Shown here piece after piece: positions 5,674 to 9,900 of a stretch of 9,900 nucleotides of DNA. This DNA comes from Candidatus Binatia bacterium (GTDB taxonomy: Bacteria > Desulfobacterota_B > Binatia > UBA9968). The notes under the pieces are model-generated. The model had not been told where the DNA came from. It saw only the letters and a program-made list of their open reading frames with translations, and ran no database searches. Location: contig JAICHC010000054.1 of the NCBI GenBank assembly GCA_025922795.1, positions 1 through 9,900 of the forward strand. Reading direction: 5' to 3'. The stretch's first letter is position 1. Each line of letters opens with the position of its first letter. A program made the position numbers and the translations under genes.

Positions 5674-8600
5674 ATTTTTCCGAACGGTTTATTCACCAGC
5701 CGGTCATGACGACGGTCTTGACCGTGTCGGTGATCCTGTTCGGCGTGCTCGCTTACCTGCGGCTGCCGGTCAATGACTTGCCGGCGGTCGACTATCCGGT
5801 CATTCAAGTCCAAGCCAGCTATCCTGGCGCCAGCCCTGAGACCGTGGCCAATAACATTGCCACGCCGCTGGAGCGCCAGTTTATGCAGATCAACGGCTTG
5901 GAGTTGGTAATTTCAAGAAGCACTCAAGGGCATACCAGCCTCACGCTCCAGTTCGCTCTCGACAAAGATATCGACGCGGCGGCGACCGACGTGCAGACGG
6001 CGATATCGCAGGCGACGGGAAGCTTGCCGGCGGATCTGCCCACACCGCCGAGCCTCTCCAAAACCAATCCAAACGATCAACCGATCATGTATATCGCGCT
6101 GACCAGCGACTCGGTGACTCCGGGACAGCTTTACGATTACGCCAGCACGCAAGTCGGCCAACGGATCAGCATCCTCCCCGGCGTCAGCCGTGTAAACGTG
6201 TTCGGCGCCAAATCGGCGGTGCGGATCAAGGCCGACCCCGCGGCCCTGTGGGCGCGCGGTATTTCAATCGATGACCTGACGGCCGCGGTGCAGCAGGGAA
6301 GCAGCAGCATCGGCGCGGGCCAGCTCGACGGCTCGGCGGGGACGTTGCTTTTGCGGCCGCAAGGCCAGCTGGAGAACGCGGAACAGTACCGCGACCTGAT
6401 TGTCAGCAGCAACCACGGCGCGCCGGTCTATCTGCGCGACGTGGCGCAAGTAAAGGATTCCATCGAAGACGAGCGCATCAAGATGCGTTTTTGGGTGCGC
6501 GGTTATCCCGAGCCGACGGCGACGGTGATCGTCGCCGTCAACCGGCGCGCCGGAGCCAACGTCGTTGAAGTCGCCAACAGCGTACGCAATCTTCTGCCGC
6601 TCATCAGCGCTGAGCTGCCGGGCTCGGTGCGGATCACGCCGGTATACGACCGTTCGCAGACCATCATCCACAATATTCTCGAAGTGCAGATTACGCTCGC
6701 CATCGCGTTCGTTTTGGTCGTGATCGTGATTTTTATCTTCTTGGGACGGGCGACCGATACGCTCATCCCCACTTTGGCGTTGCCGCTGTCTCTGCTGATT
6801 ACTTTCGTGGCCATGGATTTGCTCCACTACAGCCTGGATAATCTGTCGCTGATGGCGCTCACACTGGCCATCGGTTTTCTGGTCGATGACGCCATTGTGT
6901 TCCTGGAAAACACCGTGCGACGTATGGAGCGCGGCGAACACGCACTGGAAGCGACTCTCAACAGCGCTAAAGAGATCAGCTTCACGATCGTTTCCATGAC
7001 CGTCTCGCTCGCCGCGGTGTTTCTGCCGCTGGTCTTCATGTCCGGGATCGTCGGCCGCATCTTTCGCGAGTTCGCGATCACCATTGTCATCGCGATCATG
7101 GCGTCGGGCCTGGTATCGCTGACTCTGACTCCGTTGATGTGCGCGCGGCTGCTGCGCGACCGCGGTCCAGGCGCAAAGCAGACCTGGATGGAGCGCGTGA
7201 TCGGCGCGTGGGAGCGGAAATTCCTGGGCTTCTATAGCCGAACGCTCTGGTGGTTCCTGCGCCTGCGCTGGGTTTCGGCCTTGATCTGGGCGATTTGTTT
7301 GGCCGGTACGGTCTTACTGTTCATGATCATACCGAAGGCGTTTCTTCCGGTCGGCGACAGCAGTTTTATCTGGGGTGTGATGATCGGCCGCGAAGGCTCG
7401 TCGCCGCAACAGATGCGCGTCTTGCAGGATCAGGCCGATGGCATCTTACGGCAAGACTCGAGCGTCTTCGCGACTTTAACGATGACGGGAAACGCGCAGT
7501 TCCTGTCCTCGAACCAGGGACTGCTGCTCGCCTTCCTCAAGGGTCCTGACCAGCGCGCGCCGATTCAAGACGTGACCGGCCGGTTAATGGGCCGGCTCGG
7601 CACCATTCCTGGAGTGATGCCGTTCCTGCGGCCGTTTCCGGTCTTGGAGATCAGCACCGGCGCGACTAATCAGAATCAGGGTCAGTATGCGTTTTCGCTT
7701 TCCGGCGTGAACCCCCAGCAAGTGTACGATACGGCGACAAGACTGATGGCGCGCTTGCAATCCTATCCGGGCTTCCTGACGCTGTCTTCGGATTTTTTCA
7801 ACAACACGCCGAATCTCGATATCGAGCTCCAGCGCGAGCAGGCGCGCATTCACGGTGTCTCCGAAGCACGCATTCTGCAGCTGCTACGCAACGCTTACTC
7901 ACAGAATTATCTCTACTTAATCAAACAACCGGAAGATCAATATAAAGTGATCCTCGAGGTTAATGACGCTGCCCGCTCCGACCCCGCAGATCTCTCGCGA
8001 CTGTACATCAAATCCGACGACGGCACCCGGCTGGTGCCGCTCAACACATTGATCCGCTCGAAGACTTCGTTAGGACCGCAGGCGGTCAATCATTTGAACC
8101 AGTTCACCAGCGTCACTCTATTCTTCAATTTAAAGCCGGGCGTGGCAATCGGTGACGCCACCGATGTCATTGCCCAGGCGGCGGCGGAGATCGTTCCTCC
8201 CGCCGTGCGCGCGAGCTTGCAAGGGGAGGCGCTGACTTTCGCGAATACGGTACGCGATCTGACCCTGCTGATGCTGCTTGCTGTGTTCGTCATGTACGTG
8301 ATCCTGGCGATCCTGTACGAAAGCTACCTGCATCCGCTGACCGTGTTGTCGACTCTTCCGACTGCGCTGGTCGGCGGTCTACTCACCCTGCTTCTCTTCG
8401 GCGAACAGGCGACGCTTTACGCCTTCGTCGGCATGTTCATGTTGATGGGCATCGTCAAGAAAAATGGGATCATGATCGTCGACTTCGCCATTCATAGGGT
8501 CGCCGCCGGGGAGTCGGCCGATCAGGCGATCCACGACGCCAGCATGGACCGTTTCCGGCCGATCCTGATGACGACCCTGGCGGCGGTGTTCGGTGCGCTG

Positions 8601-8822
8601 CCGATCGCTCTCGGATTGAGCGCGGACGCGGAGTCGCGTCGCTCCCTCGGTCTGGTCATCGTCGGCGGTCTGATCGTCTCCCAATTCATTACCCTCTACA
8701 TCACGCCCGCGATCTATCTCTATTTGGAAGAATTTCAGGAAAAAGTATTGGACCGCACGTCCTTTTTCCGCTCGGCGCGCGCCGGCCGGACCGAAGTTGC
8801 GCGCGATCGCTCCGCGCAATAG
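5670..8822 (+). CDS. HAE-1 family RND multidrug efflux transporter, MdtB/MdtC/AcrB-like
   Basis: A 1050-residue inner-membrane proton/drug antiporter, full length for the family. It starts at GTG 5670, inside the stop of the adaptor gene (GTGA). The N-terminus FIHQPVMTTVLTVSVILFG (7-25) is the canonical first helix. It is followed by a large periplasmic loop (about 32-334), helices 2-6 (about 335-494), helix 7 (about 535-553), a second periplasmic loop (about 555-863) and helices 8-12 (about 865-1020). The proton-relay residues are present: D406 and D407 in GFLVDDAIVF (helix 4) and K931 in GIVKKNGIMIVDF (helix 10). The PGASPETVANNIATPLE segment early in the first loop is typical of HAE-1 pumps. 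The closest style is MdtB/MdtC, but here a single gene is present, implying a homotrimer. The substrate cannot be read. No outer-membrane factor follows, so the pump must borrow a TolC-like channel encoded elsewhere. The C-terminal tail (about 1021-1050) is basic and cytoplasmic. Confidence 0.96.
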   Translation: MNFSERFIHQPVMTTVLTVSVILFGVLAYLRLPVNDLPAVDYPVIQVQASYPGASPETVANNIATPLERQFMQINGLELVISRSTQGHTSLTLQFALDKDIDAAATDVQTAISQATGSLPADLPTPPSLSKTNPNDQPIMYIALTSDSVTPGQLYDYASTQVGQRISILPGVSRVNVFGAKSAVRIKADPAALWARGISIDDLTAAVQQGSSSIGAGQLDGSAGTLLLRPQGQLENAEQYRDLIVSSNHGAPVYLRDVAQVKDSIEDERIKMRFWVRGYPEPTATVIVAVNRRAGANVVEVANSVRNLLPLISAELPGSVRITPVYDRSQTIIHNILEVQITLAIAFVLVVIVIFIFLGRATDTLIPTLALPLSLLITFVAMDLLHYSLDNLSLMALTLAIGFLVDDAIVFLENTVRRMERGEHALEATLNSAKEISFTIVSMTVSLAAVFLPLVFMSGIVGRIFREFAITIVIAIMASGLVSLTLTPLMCARLLRDRGPGAKQTWMERVIGAWERKFLGFYSRTLWWFLRLRWVSALIWAICLAGTVLLFMIIPKAFLPVGDSSFIWGVMIGREGSSPQQMRVLQDQADGILRQDSSVFATLTMTGNAQFLSSNQGLLLAFLKGPDQRAPIQDVTGRLMGRLGTIPGVMPFLRPFPVLEISTGATNQNQGQYAFSLSGVNPQQVYDTATRLMARLQSYPGFLTLSSDFFNNTPNLDIELQREQARIHGVSEARILQLLRNAYSQNYLYLIKQPEDQYKVILEVNDAARSDPADLSRLYIKSDDGTRLVPLNTLIRSKTSLGPQAVNHLNQFTSVTLFFNLKPGVAIGDATDVIAQAAAEIVPPAVRASLQGEALTFANTVRDLTLLMLLAVFVMYVILAILYESYLHPLTVLSTLPTALVGGLLTLLLFGEQATLYAFVGMFMLMGIVKKNGIMIVDFAIHRVAAGESADQAIHDASMDRFRPILMTTLAAVFGALPIALGLSADAESRRSLGLVIVGGLIVSQFITLYITPAIYLYLEEFQEKVLDRTSFFRSARAGRTEVARDRSAQ

Positions 8823-8914
8823 GGCGGCGAGTCTCCTGTCGCGCTCCCATCCCAAGCGCCGGAACGGGAATTGTCGCTGCAGCCCGGCGAACGACGGCTC
8901 TTGTTTCGGCGCAT

Positions 8915-8942
8915 GGAAACTGATAATACCAAAACAGTTTCC
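8915..8942. promoter_or_regulatory. Inverted-repeat operator over the second tetR promoter
   Basis: GGAAACTG (8915-8922) and CAGTTTCC (8935-8942) are perfect 8-base inverted arms separated by 12 bases. The left arm touches a good -10 box, GATAAT (8922-8927, 5 of 6). A weak TTGTTT (8901-8906) at 15-base spacing could be the -35. The start codon at 8951 lies 8 bases after the right arm. The arrangement is typical of a self-repressing TetR. The sequence is unlike the two palindromes around the first tetR, so the two repressors probably recognise different sites. Confidence 0.6.
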
Positions 8943-8950
8943 TGAGTAGC

Positions 8951-9583
8951 ATGGCCAAACAATTGCCCAAAACGCGCCTCGAAGACGCCGCGTCACCCAA
9001 CCCTGCCGCGCAACGGATCATCACGGCCGCGCGGCGCGAGTTTTTTGCCCACGGTTTTCGCTCCGTCACCATGGATGACTTGGCGGAGGATCTCGGCATG
9101 AGCAAGAAAACTCTTTACGCTTTGTTTCCCGCAAAGTCGGCTCTCCTGCGCGCGGTGCTGCTCGATAAGTTCCGCAGCGTCGAGGCCGACCTGGATCAAG
9201 TCACGGCGCCGGCGTCGACGGACGAGCTGGCCGCGCTGCATGGACTGCTGGCGTGCATGCAACGCCATACCGCAGAGATCCAGCCGCCGTTCGTGCGCGA
9301 TATCCGGCGCGAGGCGCCGGAGGTTTTCAAAGTCATCGAGGAGCGTCGCCGGGAGATCATCCAGCGCTATTTCGGCAAGCTCTTCGAGCAAGGACGCAGC
9401 GCGGGAATCATCCGCAAAGATCTTCCCACACGATTGATGGTCGAAATACTGGTCGGCGCCACTGAAGCGATCATGAACCCGGCGAAGATAGCTGAACTCG
9501 GGCTGACGCCGAAGAGCGGATATCGCAGCGTGATTAGTGTCATTCTGGAGGGCTTGCTCACAGGAAAGGGCAGGTCAAAGTAA
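8951..9583 (+). CDS. TetR/AcrR-family transcriptional repressor of the second export cassette
   Basis: A 210-residue regulator. After a polar N-terminal extension of about 18 residues, helix 1 is AAQRIITAARREFFAHGF (19-36). The helix-turn-helix VTMDDLAEDLGMSKKTLYALF (39-59) is followed by PAKSALLRAVL (60-70), a textbook TetR DNA-binding domain. The rest is helical with a charged segment RREAPEVFKVIEERRREIIQRYF (about 118-140), of the kind found in C-terminal domains of AcrR-type regulators. The ribosome binding site is poor (only GAG at 8944-8946), and the ATG lies soon after the putative -10 box, so the leader would be short. It ends 31 bases before the adaptor gene at 9615, suggesting co-transcription and control of that exporter, as with the E. 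coli CecR-YbhG arrangement. The ligand is unknown. Confidence 0.92.
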   Translation: MAKQLPKTRLEDAASPNPAAQRIITAARREFFAHGFRSVTMDDLAEDLGMSKKTLYALFPAKSALLRAVLLDKFRSVEADLDQVTAPASTDELAALHGLLACMQRHTAEIQPPFVRDIRREAPEVFKVIEERRREIIQRYFGKLFEQGRSAGIIRKDLPTRLMVEILVGATEAIMNPAKIAELGLTPKSGYRSVISVILEGLLTGKGRSK

Positions 9584-9605
9584 GCACCTCCCGGACGCGA
9601 GGGGT

Positions 9606-9609
9606 GGAG
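9606..9609 (+). promoter_or_regulatory. Ribosome binding site of the second adaptor gene
   Basis: GGAG lies 5 bases before ATG 9615 and supports this start for the truncated gene. Confidence 0.5.
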
Positions 9610-9614
9610 AGTTG

Positions 9615-9900
9615 ATGAGTAGAAAACCGTGGATTGTCGCAGTGGCCGTGTTGGGGCTTGCCGTTGCGGGCTACTTATGGTGGTCGGCGCAACATGCCGA
9701 TGACGGCAACGAATTGATCCTTTTCGGCAACGTCGATTTGCGACAAGTCGAACTGGCTTTCAACAACAGCGAGCGAATCGCGGCGGTTCTTGTTCAAGAA
9801 GGCGACCAAATCCGCAAGGGCCAGGTACTCGCGCGCCTGGAGACGGTAAGGCTCGAACCTCAACTCGCACAAGTCGAGGCCCAAGCCGCAGCCCAGCGCC
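9615..9900 (+). CDS. HlyD/YbhG-type membrane fusion protein, N-terminal part (cut by window end)
   Basis: Ninety-five codons from ATG 9615 remain open to the window edge. Residues 5-24 form a single membrane-anchor or signal helix (PWIVAVAVLGLAVAGYLWWS). They are followed by the first half of a biotinyl-lipoyl domain, with FGNVDLRQVELAFNNSERIAAVLVQEGDQIRKGQVLARLE at about 37-76 and then the start of an Ala/Gln-rich coiled coil (EPQLAQVEAQAAAQR). The 'GNVDxRQVxLAF' opening is characteristic of the YbhG/YhiI branch, whose members normally sit in front of an ABC ATPase and permeases forming a drug exporter; those genes would lie past 9900. No lipobox is visible, unlike in the first adaptor. Confidence 0.88.
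   Translation, partial: MSRKPWIVAVAVLGLAVAGYLWWSAQHADDGNELILFGNVDLRQVELAFNNSERIAAVLVQEGDQIRKGQVLARLETVRLEPQLAQVEAQAAAQR

Noticed and set aside
6264..6941. 225-codon minus-strand open frame inside the RND gene
   Set aside because: Antisense shadow; the product is rich in His, Arg, Gln and Asp as expected from reversed membrane-protein codons.
8857..8889. CGCCGG/CCGGCG inverted repeat after the RND gene as a terminator
   Set aside because: Six-base arms with a 21-base loop and no T-run; common by chance in GC-rich DNA.
8379..8996. 205-codon minus-strand open frame spanning the RND end and the intergenic region
   Set aside because: It overlaps the C-terminal helices of the RND pump, the operator and the second tetR start, all of which have strong independent support.

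Overview
The window is bacterial chromosome of moderately high GC content with dense coding on the plus strand. It encodes an RND efflux pump with a lipoprotein adaptor, so the host is Gram-negative. The exact lineage cannot be fixed from sequence reading alone. The style (GC-rich, M1 aminopeptidase of the eukaryote/archaea-like PSA type, many TetR/efflux cassettes, degenerate octamer repeats between genes) fits an uncultured proteobacterium or a related deep lineage (Desulfobacterota-, Binatota- or Methylomirabilota-like), but this is a guess from memory.

Layout. Bases 2-127 are the last 41 codons of a membrane protein whose ending looks like an FtsX/MacB-type ABC permease. After a 240-base gap with a plausible sigma70-type promoter comes a complete cytoplasmic M1 metallo-aminopeptidase (368-2914). 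A 409-base non-coding gap (2915-3323) follows. It holds a bulged hairpin, a cluster of degenerate 8-base repeats arranged as an inverted repeat, and the promoter/operator of the next gene.

Bases 3324-8822 form an efflux cassette: a TetR repressor, an unrecognised 143-aa protein, a periplasmic adaptor lipoprotein (MFP) and a 1050-aa HAE-1 RND transporter. The last three genes are tightly spaced (13-base gap, then a 4-base GTGA overlap) and look like one operon. Two related 18-base palindromes with the same geometry sit just upstream of tetR and just upstream of the operon, which suggests that the TetR controls both itself and the pump. No outer-membrane (TolC-like) channel gene is present.

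Bases 8915-9900 begin a second, independent cassette: another TetR with a different perfect inverted repeat over its probable -10 box, then the start of a HlyD/YbhG-type adaptor cut by the window end. That adaptor type usually pairs with an ABC exporter, so the window appears to carry two neighbouring drug-export modules, each with its own repressor.

No tRNA, rRNA, CRISPR array, transposase or phage gene was seen. Nothing here is clearly a wholly new system. The best candidates for novelty are the small unknown protein leading the RND operon and the paired operators around the first tetR.
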